Below are positions 15,310 to 24,277 of a stretch of DNA of 64,000 bases, in pieces. Origin of the DNA: Peptococcaceae bacterium BICA1-7 (GTDB lineage: Bacteria; Bacillota; Desulfotomaculia; Desulfotomaculales; Desulfocucumaceae); assembly GCA_000802095.1 (NCBI GenBank), contig JUEB01000033.1, positions 310,001-374,000 of the forward strand, read 5' to 3'. The position numbers were made by a program, and so were the translations under genes. How positions within the stretch are numbered: position 1 is the first letter of the stretch; the number at the start of each line of letters is the position of its first letter. The notes under the pieces are model-generated. The model saw only the letters and a program-made list of their open reading frames with translations. It did no database searches and had not been told where the DNA came from.

Positions 15310-15708
15310 TTACCGGCGGTTTTTCACCAGAATAGCTAAAAACAGAAGCAGTAGGGCTAATTCAAACAATAGAAAGGTGGGCGGTATAGGATACGTCTTT
15401 TTAAAATGAAAATAGCTGTGAATGTTTATCAGGGTGCTGTTGAGGTCGAACACCCAGATCAAATCCGGCAATAATCCAAGGAAGGCCGCTGCTGAAATGA
15501 AAATGTCCCTGCGCAAAAAAGAAATATAGGCGATGAATAGCCCTGCCGCTGCCAGTAAGATCAAATTTGTGTTTAAAGTCAGCTCATAGTGGGGAATGGC
15601 GTCAAGAATAAAATGACTGGCGAAGGCCGCTGTCAGGGCGGCAGGCCTGGGTAATACTCTCATGCTGTAAATGGATGCGGAAACCACCATGTGGGTGATG
15701 CCTGTCAT
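15310..15708 (-). CDS. Small integral membrane protein with SHxxLDxxPH motif
   Basis: 132 residues from ATG 15708, with GGAGAGGA 9 bases upstream; a TTG at 15744 is less likely. Four hydrophobic segments. The N-terminal MTGITHMVVSASIY and ASHFILDAIPHYE resemble the membrane-bound metal-dependent hydrolase (YdjM/DUF457-like) group, which has scattered His/Asp residues in helices. The protein is shorter than most of that family. Function is unknown. It lies between galE and the BNR-repeat gene in the same direction. Confidence 0.55.
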   Translation of the reverse strand: MTGITHMVVSASIYSMRVLPRPAALTAAFASHFILDAIPHYELTLNTNLILLAAAGLFIAYISFLRRDIFISAAAFLGLLPDLIWVFDLNSTLINIHSYFHFKKTYPIPPTFLLFELALLLLFLAILVKNRR

Positions 15709-15748
15709 GAGTTTTGTTCCTCTCCGTAATAACTTTTCAACCAACCGG

Positions 15749-17275
15749 TCACTTTACACTGATCAGCCTGTGGTCGTCGTAACGAAGAACCCTGCCGTAG
15801 AGTGTAAATGTGATGGCGCCGGCAGAAGGAACCTCAGGAACTTCAACACCCAAAACCATCCCTTTGGGCAGCGGCCCTTTCAGCAAACTCCAGCTTTCAT
15901 TGTTGATGAGGGCATCTTTCCCGGCCTCTATGGTATAGCCATAAGTGGAGTCCATGCCGTCGGTCAGCCACTCAGTGCCTCCGCTGGCCCTTATTACAAC
16001 TTTTTTATCCAGGGAACTTTTCAGCACCAGCACCGGATCGAAAACCGTTTCATTAAGCGCCGAAGACCAACAAGGGAGGGCGCACGAAATATCGGCTGCA
16101 TTTAACGACACCATTGTTTTTTCATAAGGGTGCCAGGAACTGCTTTCGGACACCGGCTTAAGCGGAACACTTATGCCCTGGCGTGGCTCCGCCCTCACCG
16201 TGGTGTACAACCCGTCCGTACTATACTGCAGGTAAAACCTGTGCTTTGCGTCCGGCCCGATTAGGCCGTAATAGGAATCGGGCGTGGAGAATTCCTGATA
16301 CCAGGTGGCCCCTGCGTCCGGGCTTGCATAAGTCCATGACAGCTTAGAACCTTTCGGGTCGGCATCTTCAATCCTGGCTGAGGCTATAAGTAGATTTTTT
16401 GAGCCCCCTACCCCCATGCAGTGGCCCGGAAGCATACCTATTCTTTTCAGGCTGCCGGCCATGTCGTCGATATTGGCGGCATAAATCACCGAGTTGGGGG
16501 AAGAATCACAGCCCCATACAGCCGTTTTCCACGGAATGATCGCGAAGCCCACTGTCCTGAACTGAGGGCTCCCGGTTGCTATGCGCGTCCATTCCAGCCC
16601 GTCATTTGTCGACTTGCTCCAAAAAGTTTCGGTTTCTCCGTCACCGCTTGTCACCATCCAGGTTTTCAGCTCTCTGATATATTTGACCGTGTGCCAATGT
16701 CGTATTTCAGAGGTGTTTTTGGAAATAACAGCCTGCCATGTTTTTCCCCCGTCAGCCGACCTGTAAAGCTTGTACGTGGCGGGGGAGACTATGCCATACT
16801 GGGCAAATATGACTGTCTCTCCATTGCAGTCAAACCCTCCCACCAGCGGATTCCAGCTTTCATCAAGGGTTCGGGTGAAAGACGCCCCCTGATCACCTGA
16901 ATAATACACATCTCCGTTAAGCGCAAACAGCACCACCTTCCCGGAATCTGTTACCACGCCGCCACGGCAAGTAGGAATTCCCGCGGCCAGCGGCCCATTC
17001 CAGGTAGTGCCCCCGTCCAGGCTGCTGTATATATCTCCGGTCTCCATGCACTGAGCGTAAAGGGTGTCTCCAGACACGGCCAGTACGAGATAGGGAAGTC
17101 GGGTGTATTCAAAAATGGTGGTTTTGGATATAACCGGCCCCGGAAGATTACCCTCCCCGGTAACGGCAGGGCCGTCGCCTTTTAACTGCACTAATCCGGT
17201 AGATGCGCTGGCGGGCACTACCATTGGTAATGTCAGCATCAAGGTAACAATAAGAATAATGATTTTTCTTTTCAT
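15749..17275 (-). CDS. Secreted Asp-box (BNR) beta-propeller protein
   Basis: About 508 residues from ATG 17275 (AGGTG upstream); a GTG at 17287 is the alternative. A typical signal peptide (KRKIIILIVTLMLTLPMVVPASAS) precedes repeated Asp-box motifs: SSLDGGTTW, YSGDQGASF, RSADGGKTW, STNDGLEW and SPDAGATW. These mark sialidase-fold or photosystem-II-stability-like propellers, a surface scaffold rather than an enzyme in most cases. The C-terminal 120 residues form a separate, unrecognised beta-rich domain. It is exported and may bind the glycan made by this cluster; that is inference. Confidence 0.75.
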   Translation of the reverse strand: MKRKIIILIVTLMLTLPMVVPASASTGLVQLKGDGPAVTGEGNLPGPVISKTTIFEYTRLPYLVLAVSGDTLYAQCMETGDIYSSLDGGTTWNGPLAAGIPTCRGGVVTDSGKVVLFALNGDVYYSGDQGASFTRTLDESWNPLVGGFDCNGETVIFAQYGIVSPATYKLYRSADGGKTWQAVISKNTSEIRHWHTVKYIRELKTWMVTSGDGETETFWSKSTNDGLEWTRIATGSPQFRTVGFAIIPWKTAVWGCDSSPNSVIYAANIDDMAGSLKRIGMLPGHCMGVGGSKNLLIASARIEDADPKGSKLSWTYASPDAGATWYQEFSTPDSYYGLIGPDAKHRFYLQYSTDGLYTTVRAEPRQGISVPLKPVSESSSWHPYEKTMVSLNAADISCALPCWSSALNETVFDPVLVLKSSLDKKVVIRASGGTEWLTDGMDSTYGYTIEAGKDALINNESWSLLKGPLPKGMVLGVEVPEVPSAGAITFTLYGRVLRYDDHRLISVK

Positions 17276-17306
17276 AATTAAATTCACCTATCCTATTGTT
17301 TTAATA

Positions 17307-17990
17307 TTATGTAGACTCAACCAAGCGGGCAATTACCGTACAGGGGGAGCCGTCTCCGCCGGCCACGCGCAGGGGCAGGACGATCACTCTTTCAACAGTG
17401 CACTGCCCGTCAATCCCTGTCAGGTTCATGTCCTCTATCAATACTATGGGGCTGCCGCCGGCCTGCGGGTCCAGAAAGGCTTTGTGGGCCTCCCTGCCGG
17501 TATCCCTGTTTTTCCAGGAGGTAGCAGATATAAAATCAACCCCGACGGCGCGGATAGATGGAAAGGCAGCCCTGAGGGCGCTTCCCAGCCCCGGGGATAA
17601 GCCGGGGTTATCGCTCCAGTACAGGCTTTCACCAATATATCGGCCCATGCCGGTCTTTATCAGCAGTAATTCGGGTCTGCCCTTAATAAAAGGAATAACG
17701 CTGTCAGGCCCTATTAAGTCGTTTAGCCCGCATTTTACTTCCAGCACCATTACCTTTTCAAAAATCCAAAAAGAAGGTTCAAAAAGATCTACCGGCAGAC
17801 CATCCCGGAAAAAGTGTCTTGGCGCGTCAACATGTGTTCCCAGGTGGTTGGGAAATTCCCACAAGGCGGAATTACAGTGATCACCTTCTTCAATGGACTT
17901 GATCATCCTTACGGATACCGGCTTCCCGCCGCCATATGCCGCAGTTTTTTCGCTCAGAGTGTGGGACAGCCATAAATATCTTGTATTCAT
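17307..17990 (-). CDS. Cyclase family protein (kynurenine formamidase-like)
   Basis: About 227 residues from ATG 17990; an ORF start at 18044 would overlap the next gene and lacks a site. The diagnostic HLGTHVDAPRHF (HxGTHxDxPxH) metal-binding motif is present, with FISATSWKNRD and GIDGQCTVERVIVLPLRVAGGDGSP at the end. Family members are manganese/zinc amidohydrolases such as KynB and isatin hydrolase, but many have unknown substrates. No tryptophan-catabolism genes are nearby, so a role in the polysaccharide cluster is possible but unproven. Confidence 0.8.
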   Translation of the reverse strand: MNTRYLWLSHTLSEKTAAYGGGKPVSVRMIKSIEEGDHCNSALWEFPNHLGTHVDAPRHFFRDGLPVDLFEPSFWIFEKVMVLEVKCGLNDLIGPDSVIPFIKGRPELLLIKTGMGRYIGESLYWSDNPGLSPGLGSALRAAFPSIRAVGVDFISATSWKNRDTGREAHKAFLDPQAGGSPIVLIEDMNLTGIDGQCTVERVIVLPLRVAGGDGSPCTVIARLVEST

Positions 17991-18015
17991 AAGGGCTTTC
18001 TCTTCTTTCCTGTTG

Positions 18016-18774
18016 TTATTTCCGCCGGCAAAATATGTTTTCATGTGCCGAGCAGGCTACTTTTACCGCCCACTTATGACGCCGGGACCTTTCGACACTT
18101 ACCCGGCCGCCGGCAGCTTCAACCAGCGCTATCCCGGCAGCAACGTCCCAAAGCATGATGTCTTCTTCAATATAGGCGTCCACGCAGCCTGAGGCCAGGT
18201 AGGCCAGGGATAGGGCAGCCGATCCCAGCAGGCGGACCTTTTTAAAACTTCTTACCCTGTCCGCAAACCCTACCAGGGAATTAAGTCTGAAATCACGGTT
18301 GACCGGGAACCCTGTGGCCAGCACCGCACGTTCCGGGCTGTCTATACCTGAGACTGAGATGGCCTGGCCATTGCGCCATGACCCCTTCCCCACGATGCCA
18401 GTAAACAGCTGATTGCTGTTGAAATCATAAACCACCCCCAGCACCGGCCTTTCACCCAGCCAGAGAGCTACTGAAACACAGCACAGGGGAATGCGCCTGA
18501 AAAAGTTGACCGTCCCGTCCAGTGGGTCCACTATCCAAAGGGGAGAGCCATCCTCCTGTGTTCCATGCTCTCCGGTCTCTTCGGTCAGAACCGGGTAGCC
18601 AGTGTTTTTTAAAAGACAGTCCAGTATTATACTCTCGGCCTCCCGGTCCGCCTTAAGCCTTATGTCTCTCCCGTCCGAACCGTTGACGGAGCGGCTGCAA
18701 TGAGGGCCCGCCAGGTATTTGCCGGCCTCCCGGGCGGCTATAACGGCAATGTCCAGCTCTTTTTCCCAGTTCAT
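18016..18774 (-). CDS. Inositol monophosphatase family phosphatase
   Basis: 252 residues. The lithium-sensitive phosphatase motifs are present: the acidic LTEETGEHG, WIVDPLDGTVNFFRRIP (first metal site) and MLWDVAAGIALVEAAGG (second site). It hydrolyses a small phosphate monoester, for example inositol, sugar or 3'-phosphoadenosine phosphates. Its ATG overlaps the stop of the 2-hydroxyacid dehydrogenase in an ATGA junction, and the SIS isomerase and aldolase lie nearby. It may therefore dephosphorylate a sugar or sugar-acid intermediate of this cluster. Confidence 0.85.
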   Translation of the reverse strand: MNWEKELDIAVIAAREAGKYLAGPHCSRSVNGSDGRDIRLKADREAESIILDCLLKNTGYPVLTEETGEHGTQEDGSPLWIVDPLDGTVNFFRRIPLCCVSVALWLGERPVLGVVYDFNSNQLFTGIVGKGSWRNGQAISVSGIDSPERAVLATGFPVNRDFRLNSLVGFADRVRSFKKVRLLGSAALSLAYLASGCVDAYIEEDIMLWDVAAGIALVEAAGGRVSVERSRRHKWAVKVACSAHENIFCRRK

Positions 18775-19691
18775 AAGCCTACACCCAGGTCCTTGAGTAA
18801 ATTTTCGGCAGCAGCCGTTTCCATCTCACGGCGGCACTCCCTGGTGTACGTGCTGATATGCGGGGTCAGTAAAACCTGACTGTAATTAATCAACGGGCCT
18901 TTGTAAGGCTCTTCCGGGAAGGCGTCAATCCAGGCGCCGCCCACTATTCCGCTGTCCAGGGCGTCAATAAGCGCCTTTTCATCGATTAGCCCGCCACGGG
19001 CCGAATTTAAAAGGATCACACCTTCCCTCATCAGTGAAAATTCATTTTCACCCAGTATCAACTCATCGCCGCTGGCGTGAAGTGTTATTATACGGGCTGT
19101 TTTAAGCCCCTCCTCCAGAGGAACAAGCTTTTCGCCATCTTTAAGAGAAGAAGCCTCAATGCCGGGATCGGCAACATTTACTTCCGCTCCCAGGGCCTGC
19201 AGCAGCCGGCCCACTTTGCTTCCGGTGCGGCCGTAACCTACCACCAGCACCCTGGTTTTGTACAGTCCCATGGCAAGTATTTTTTGCCATTTTCCATTGT
19301 GCATATCAGCATTTATAGGCAGCAGGCGCCGGCAAACGGCAAGCATGGCGCCGAGGGTCATTTCCGCCACCGCCCGCGCCGGGACCTCAGGTGTATTGGA
19401 TACCTTTATGCCCAGTTCCCGGGCGGCTTTAAGATCAATGTTGGACATTCCTATACCGACCCTGGCGATAGCCTTCAACCGGGGGACCGACTGAAGAACC
19501 CTGCGGGATAAAGGTTCAAGGCCGGCTATCAGCCCGTCCATGCCCTCCAGGTGCCCTATGGCCTCATCCTCAGTGAGGCGGCGTCCCACAGTATTAATCC
19601 TAAGATTGATACCTTTACCGTTTAGCAGCCTTACCGGGGTATCATCCCCTTCACCGAAGGTTGATGTACTTATTGCCACGTTCCAGCTCAT
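18771..19691 (-). CDS. D-isomer-specific 2-hydroxyacid dehydrogenase (phosphoglycerate dehydrogenase-like)
   Basis: 306 residues without an ACT domain. The NAD-binding loop is GYGRTGSKVGRLLQALGAEVNVADP, and the catalytic Arg (NSARGGLIDEKAL), Glu and His (TPHISTYT) are present. Members oxidise D-2-hydroxyacids or reduce 2-keto acids. GGGAGG precedes the ATG at 19691, and the gene overlaps the SIS isomerase by 41 bp. The absence of serine-pathway genes and its position argue for a dedicated role in a sugar-acid pathway rather than serine synthesis; that is inference. Confidence 0.82.
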   Translation of the reverse strand: MSWNVAISTSTFGEGDDTPVRLLNGKGINLRINTVGRRLTEDEAIGHLEGMDGLIAGLEPLSRRVLQSVPRLKAIARVGIGMSNIDLKAARELGIKVSNTPEVPARAVAEMTLGAMLAVCRRLLPINADMHNGKWQKILAMGLYKTRVLVVGYGRTGSKVGRLLQALGAEVNVADPGIEASSLKDGEKLVPLEEGLKTARIITLHASGDELILGENEFSLMREGVILLNSARGGLIDEKALIDALDSGIVGGAWIDAFPEEPYKGPLINYSQVLLTPHISTYTRECRREMETAAAENLLKDLGVGL

Positions 19692-20268
19692 AGCTTTCCT
19701 CCCCCCAGGCCTCCAGGTATTTGTCCAGCCAGCAGTGAAGTATGAACTGGTGCGAAACCTCCACCAGGCCGTAGGTTTTGGCCGGCACGTAAAAATTTAA
19801 ATCCCCCAGCAGGCGTATCTTGTTGTCAGCGCTCATGCCGGACAGGGTGATTACCTGCATCTCTTTTTCCCTGGCAGCCTTAATGCATTTAACAATGTTG
19901 GCCGAATTTCCGGAGCTGCTGATGGCCACCAGTATGTCTCCGGCATTGCCGAATTTAGCTATTGGCAGAGCGAAAGAATCCTCGTAGGACTGATCATTGC
20001 TTATGGCTGTCAGAAGGGCAGTATCGTTGAAGGCCAGGCTTTTGAGTCCGGCGTTTTTGCAGGCGTCGGCGGCCATGTGGCTGGCCATCATGGCGCTGGC
20101 CCCATTGCCTATGAAGTACATGGTGTTATTGGAGCCCGCCAGCCGGCTGGTTTGGCGGCACCAGAGAAGAATACCCTCTTCAATGTTTATTTCAGCCGAC
20201 AGCCTGGTAACAATTACATTTTTCAGTGAAAAAGAAATATCATTGAGGTACTTTCTAAAATATTTCAT
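19651..20268 (-). CDS. SIS-domain sugar isomerase (GmhA/phosphoheptose isomerase-like)
   Basis: 205 residues, the size of GmhA. The SIS phosphosugar pocket is seen in FIGNGASAMMASHMAADAC and AISSSGNSANIVKCI, with LSGMSADNKI after. These proteins isomerise ketose and aldose phosphates, such as sedoheptulose 7-phosphate to D-glycero-heptose 7-phosphate. GGGGGGT precedes the ATG. It is followed by, and overlaps, the dehydrogenase and phosphatase genes, consistent with consecutive steps on a phosphosugar. Exact substrate unknown. Confidence 0.82.
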   Translation of the reverse strand: MKYFRKYLNDISFSLKNVIVTRLSAEINIEEGILLWCRQTSRLAGSNNTMYFIGNGASAMMASHMAADACKNAGLKSLAFNDTALLTAISNDQSYEDSFALPIAKFGNAGDILVAISSSGNSANIVKCIKAAREKEMQVITLSGMSADNKIRLLGDLNFYVPAKTYGLVEVSHQFILHCWLDKYLEAWGEESYELERGNKYINLR

Positions 20269-20272
20269 TTAT

Positions 20273-22498
20273 TTACCCCCCTTTCTTGCTTACATAGACC
20301 TGGCAGGCCCCGTTGCTGTATACCAGATCTCCCTTTGCCAGAATATTTTTGTATAAAGAGGACTGGCTGATATCCACGTAGGTATACAGATCCTTTTCAT
20401 TCTTCCTTATTTTTTGGGGGTTGACGTTGATATCCCGGAGGAATATGTACGACCCTCCCGGCACCCGTTCGGTGTCACCCCACATGCGCCATACCCTGCC
20501 CCAAAGATCCTCGTAAAGAAGCCGGTCTCCGTATATGTCGGCGTATATTTTACTGTCGCCGTTAATTCTTGGGGACAGCCAGTTTTTACCCAGTATTTCC
20601 TGTGTTTTAAAGCGGTGGTAGTCCAGCTCCTGATTAAGCGCCACCGAGGTTGGAGTAGAGCCGGTAACCTCGAAGACAAAACCGGACTGAAACAGGAAAT
20701 AAGGCGCAATTACCAGGCAGGCCAAAATACCCGGGAGAACCCTGTCTCTTTTAAGCGGGGATATCTTTTTTCCCATTAAGCCTGAAATGATATTTATTAT
20801 TTTCTTCCCGCCCAAAATACAAAAAGGTGAGAGAAAAAAAAGGGCAATGTGATAAAACCTGTCTATATTCAATGTTTCCGAGAATTGGGGTATGACCACA
20901 CAGAAGCCCAGCACTAGGAAGACAGACATGCTCATAAATATGTAGGTCCTGTTAAAGCTGCTGTCTTTTATGTTTTTCAGTGTATTAAGGAAACCCGTCA
21001 CTATGAAAAACTGGGTAACGTATTGAACATATCTGGCAATCTTCCATGAGATTTCACCCCCGTGGGTTTTTGACAGGCCTAATGCCTGCAGAACATAAGG
21101 GTTTCTTGACTCGATCTCGAAAATATCCTTCAGGCTGGCGTATATGTGGTCGCCAACCCTCAGGACGTGGTAAAATATGCTTCCTGAGGATATAAAAAGA
21201 TACCAGGTTATGGTCAGCACCAGAAGCAGTGTTATAAAGTTTGCTGTTAGGAAGCCATGAGCCGGATTCCCCCTGCAGCTCAAGCTTTCTTCCCACTCCC
21301 TGCGTATTTTTTTAAGCATTTTAAGCGGCACAGCTGTGGGTATTCTTTTTTCAATCCATGCTGCTGCCGCTGAGAAAACACAGCAGAAACAGAATATGTA
21401 CGTAAGGCTGTAGTGTGATGCCACCATGGAGACAACAAACACCACAATAAGCAGAGCCCTGTGGAAACCTCCGGCTTTAATGTCCAGCAGCAGCATTAAG
21501 AAAAGAACAAGGAACAGCTCGGCAATTTGCTGCCGGCAAAGCGCCGGCATAATGCTGAAAAAAACCACCATGGACATAAAAAGAAAGACGGATAAAAAAG
21601 ACTCCTTTTTACTCACCTGGCATAGATAGATTTCATATAAGGCCAGGGGGACAAAGGAGTATATTACCGGATAGGCCAGCTTGAATACCCACAGGGGATC
21701 CAATCCCGTAAAAATGGAGTATATGGCCGGCAGGACGGTGATGCTCAGCATTGCGTTGTAATCGTTGGATATATGATAATTCCAGTAGCCACTTTGGGTC
21801 ACCAGCTTGAAAAAATAGAATTCGGCGTGCACATCCCCTCCTACTAAATAGGGAGTGATAAGCGACCAGTGCCATAAAAGCGCTATGGCTATCATGACTA
21901 TGGCATACCGGTGGTATTTGGCCTCGACCAGCCTGTCAAGCATAATCAGCATGACTGTGACCGCGATTATGGCAATTAGAAAAAGCAGTACCCTGTTTTC
22001 CTTATAAATGTTGACAGCACTGGCGCCCAGTGCGCTGATTACAGGCAGCAGCGTCAGAAAAAGCAGCTGGTTTAGATCTCTCACCTTCAGGCCCCTAAAA
22101 TATGCAGCCAGGCTAAAACAACCTTCCTCTGGGCTGTCATCTCTCCTTTCCCTGTAATACAAAATGATGGAGGCTAAAAAAGTGGCCAGGTAAATCACGG
22201 GAACTACAGCCTGCCAAAAAGATTCCGGCCTTCCCCCCGCAATACCGGCCATGTTGATGAGAAAGCCCGTAATCAATAGAAAGGACGTGCTTAGGCCAAG
22301 GCTGCACAGCACTCTTTTGGCGCCCTGAAAATTTAGCTTAATTAGCCTGATAATCAGGGTTCCCGGCACAAAGGCAAGGTAAAGAAAACAAATAATTTGC
22401 CTCAGAGGCGAAATGCCCAGATAAATAAGGGCCGGAACCGCCAGATGAAGCGGGAGGAGGAAAAAAAAGAAAAATTTATCAGCTGCCCGGTTAAGCAT
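20273..22498 (-). CDS. Large multi-pass membrane protein (DUF2206-like)
   Basis: 741 residues, with at least 13 hydrophobic helices in the first 600 residues and a soluble C-terminal tail. The overall layout (long polytopic domain, conserved HAEFYFFKLV near the first third, C-terminal extracytoplasmic segment) matches DUF2206 proteins, which sit in archaeal and Firmicute surface-glycan loci and resemble oligosaccharyltransferases or polymerases of the GT-C type. The ATG immediately follows the TAA of the upstream oxidoreductase. A role as polymerase or glycan transferase at the membrane is plausible; no catalytic motif is proven. Confidence 0.65.
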   Translation of the reverse strand: MLNRAADKFFFFFLLPLHLAVPALIYLGISPLRQIICFLYLAFVPGTLIIRLIKLNFQGAKRVLCSLGLSTSFLLITGFLINMAGIAGGRPESFWQAVVPVIYLATFLASIILYYRERRDDSPEEGCFSLAAYFRGLKVRDLNQLLFLTLLPVISALGASAVNIYKENRVLLFLIAIIAVTVMLIMLDRLVEAKYHRYAIVMIAIALLWHWSLITPYLVGGDVHAEFYFFKLVTQSGYWNYHISNDYNAMLSITVLPAIYSIFTGLDPLWVFKLAYPVIYSFVPLALYEIYLCQVSKKESFLSVFLFMSMVVFFSIMPALCRQQIAELFLVLFLMLLLDIKAGGFHRALLIVVFVVSMVASHYSLTYIFCFCCVFSAAAAWIEKRIPTAVPLKMLKKIRREWEESLSCRGNPAHGFLTANFITLLLVLTITWYLFISSGSIFYHVLRVGDHIYASLKDIFEIESRNPYVLQALGLSKTHGGEISWKIARYVQYVTQFFIVTGFLNTLKNIKDSSFNRTYIFMSMSVFLVLGFCVVIPQFSETLNIDRFYHIALFFLSPFCILGGKKIINIISGLMGKKISPLKRDRVLPGILACLVIAPYFLFQSGFVFEVTGSTPTSVALNQELDYHRFKTQEILGKNWLSPRINGDSKIYADIYGDRLLYEDLWGRVWRMWGDTERVPGGSYIFLRDINVNPQKIRKNEKDLYTYVDISQSSLYKNILAKGDLVYSNGACQVYVSKKGG

Positions 22499-23485
22499 TT
22501 AATTGCTTCCGTCCTGGTAAATTCTTTCAACGAGCTGCAGTACTTTCAGCGCGTCAAGGGAGTTTCCCGTGCAAACGGCCTCATTATTGTCTATACACCT
22601 GACAAAATCACTTACCTCACTTTTAAAGGAATCATCCACGAAATAGGTAATCCTGCGTTCCTCGGTCCAGACTGCCTGGGGGGCTTTGGTCCTGTTCTCG
22701 GCCACGGTCATTTGCTCCTTGCCGTAGGTCTGCGAAGGGGTGTTCAGGCCGTTGATGGTGATATACCCCTTTTCCATGAAAACCTCCAGTGAGAATAAAT
22801 TTCTCCACTGGGTCATTGTGGAATGAAGAGAGGCCACCTGTCCCTTTTTATTCCTGAATATAGCAAATACATTGTCCTCGACATCAAGCTGCCAGTACAG
22901 ATTGGAGCAGAAGGACTTCACTTCCTCAAATTGGCCGCAAAACATCAGAAACAGATCGAGCATGTGAATGCCCTGGTCCATCAGGATGCCGCTGCCTGCC
23001 AGGTCTTTCCGGGCCCTCCATGTGCTGTAAAAGTTTTGGTCCACACTCTTGCCGTAGCGGCCGCGCAGCCACAGTATCTTCCCAAATTTACCGCTGTCCA
23101 CCAGCTCTTTGGCGTCCAGAATGCTCTGGTGCCTACGGTGGTTGAATCCGATCATCAGCTTGCAGCCGGGGTTTCTTTGCTCCGCCCCGATAATATCCAG
23201 CACCTGGCCTGAACTGATGCCGGGGGGTTTTTCGCAGAATACGTGCTTTTGGGCGTCAAGCCCCCTTACCACCAGATCTTTAATCAGGTAGTTGGGGGTA
23301 CAGACAAATACCATGTCCACTTCCCTGTCTTCAAATATCACACCGGGATCATATGTATAATTGAAGTCTCCCTCCACCGGGCTGTCGTCACACACCCACC
23401 CGATGGAGCACCCGGGAATCAGGTCGATGGCGTTTTTGCGGATTTTACCCATCTTCCCGTAGCCTATAATGGCAGCTTTATGCAT
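22499..23485 (-). CDS. Gfo/Idh/MocA family oxidoreductase
   Basis: 328 residues. N-terminal Rossmann fold AAIIGYGKMGKIRKNA, the CEKPPG motif carrying the catalytic Lys, and GSGILMDQGIHMLDLFLMF containing the catalytic Asp/His pair. Members oxidise or reduce a carbinol or keto group of a sugar or nucleotide sugar with NAD(P)H. GGGGGAAA precedes the start. It lies 3 bp from the HpaI-type aldolase gene and directly abuts the DUF2206-like gene, so it should act on an intermediate of the surface sugar. Confidence 0.85.
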   Translation of the reverse strand: MHKAAIIGYGKMGKIRKNAIDLIPGCSIGWVCDDSPVEGDFNYTYDPGVIFEDREVDMVFVCTPNYLIKDLVVRGLDAQKHVFCEKPPGISSGQVLDIIGAEQRNPGCKLMIGFNHRRHQSILDAKELVDSGKFGKILWLRGRYGKSVDQNFYSTWRARKDLAGSGILMDQGIHMLDLFLMFCGQFEEVKSFCSNLYWQLDVEDNVFAIFRNKKGQVASLHSTMTQWRNLFSLEVFMEKGYITINGLNTPSQTYGKEQMTVAENRTKAPQAVWTEERRITYFVDDSFKSEVSDFVRCIDNNEAVCTGNSLDALKVLQLVERIYQDGSN

Positions 23486-23488
23486 TTC

Positions 23489-24277
23489 TCAATTTCCCCC
23501 GCTCATGTATTCTTTCACTCCTGCCAGCCCTTTACGGCAGGTGTCGCCCAGGAAAATAATATCGACGCTAAAGGCGATAAAAGTGTAGCCGTTGACCATC
23601 CTGTCGGTCACCAGTTCCCTGTCCGCCGGAACCACGTGGTAGCCTGCAGAAATTCCATGCATTTTGCCGGCCCTCTCAATAGCACCCAATGCTTCCCTGA
23701 AGGCCGGGTGGTCAAACTGCCCCGGCGCCCCAATGGACCCGGAAAGGTCGTAGGGCCCCACAAAAAAAGCATCTACACCTTCTACTGACAGAATCTCATC
23801 AATATTCTTCACCGCGTCTATATGCTCTATCTGCACAACAACAACACTCTCAGCATTGTTCCAGGCCAGGTGCTTTTCAAACGAAGGGCCGTAGGAATGA
23901 GCCCTGGCTATGCCAACGCCGCGGCTTCCCAGCGGGGGGTATTTTACTGCGGCAACGGCGCGCTCTGCATCGCTCCTGGAGTTGACCATGGGGACCACAA
24001 CCCCGTGCGCCCCCATATCCATGGCTTTTCCAATCAGTTTTGCGTCGTTTTTTCCCACTCTTACCAGAGGCTCACAGCCGGAAAGCTCAATAACCTGTAT
24101 AAGCTGCTGGGCCTGGTCTGTGCTGATGGCGCTGTGCTCCATGTCAACGGTCAGCCAGTCGAATCCGGCCGCCGCCATGATTTCCGCAATGCACGGGTGT
24201 CCCAGAGTAATCCAGGAACCCAGTGTCAATTCACGGTTCTTCAGTTTGGACTTTAAGCTGTCTCCGGGGCTGTTCAT
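23489..24277 (-). CDS. HpcH/HpaI family class II pyruvate aldolase
   Basis: 262 residues, standard for HpaI. Active-site features are in place: WLTVDMEHSAIS with the catalytic His, PLVRVGKND with the pyruvate-binding Arg, VVVQIEHIDAV with the metal-ligand Glu, and DAFFVGPYDLSGS with the metal-ligand Asp. The family reversibly joins pyruvate to an aldehyde to give 2-keto-3-deoxy-4-hydroxy acids. In a glycan cluster beside a cytidylyltransferase, the synthetic direction (making an ulosonic-type acid) is an attractive inference. It overlaps the preceding gene by 47 bp. Confidence 0.87.
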   Translation of the reverse strand: MNSPGDSLKSKLKNRELTLGSWITLGHPCIAEIMAAAGFDWLTVDMEHSAISTDQAQQLIQVIELSGCEPLVRVGKNDAKLIGKAMDMGAHGVVVPMVNSRSDAERAVAAVKYPPLGSRGVGIARAHSYGPSFEKHLAWNNAESVVVVQIEHIDAVKNIDEILSVEGVDAFFVGPYDLSGSIGAPGQFDHPAFREALGAIERAGKMHGISAGYHVVPADRELVTDRMVNGYTFIAFSVDIIFLGDTCRKGLAGVKEYMSGGN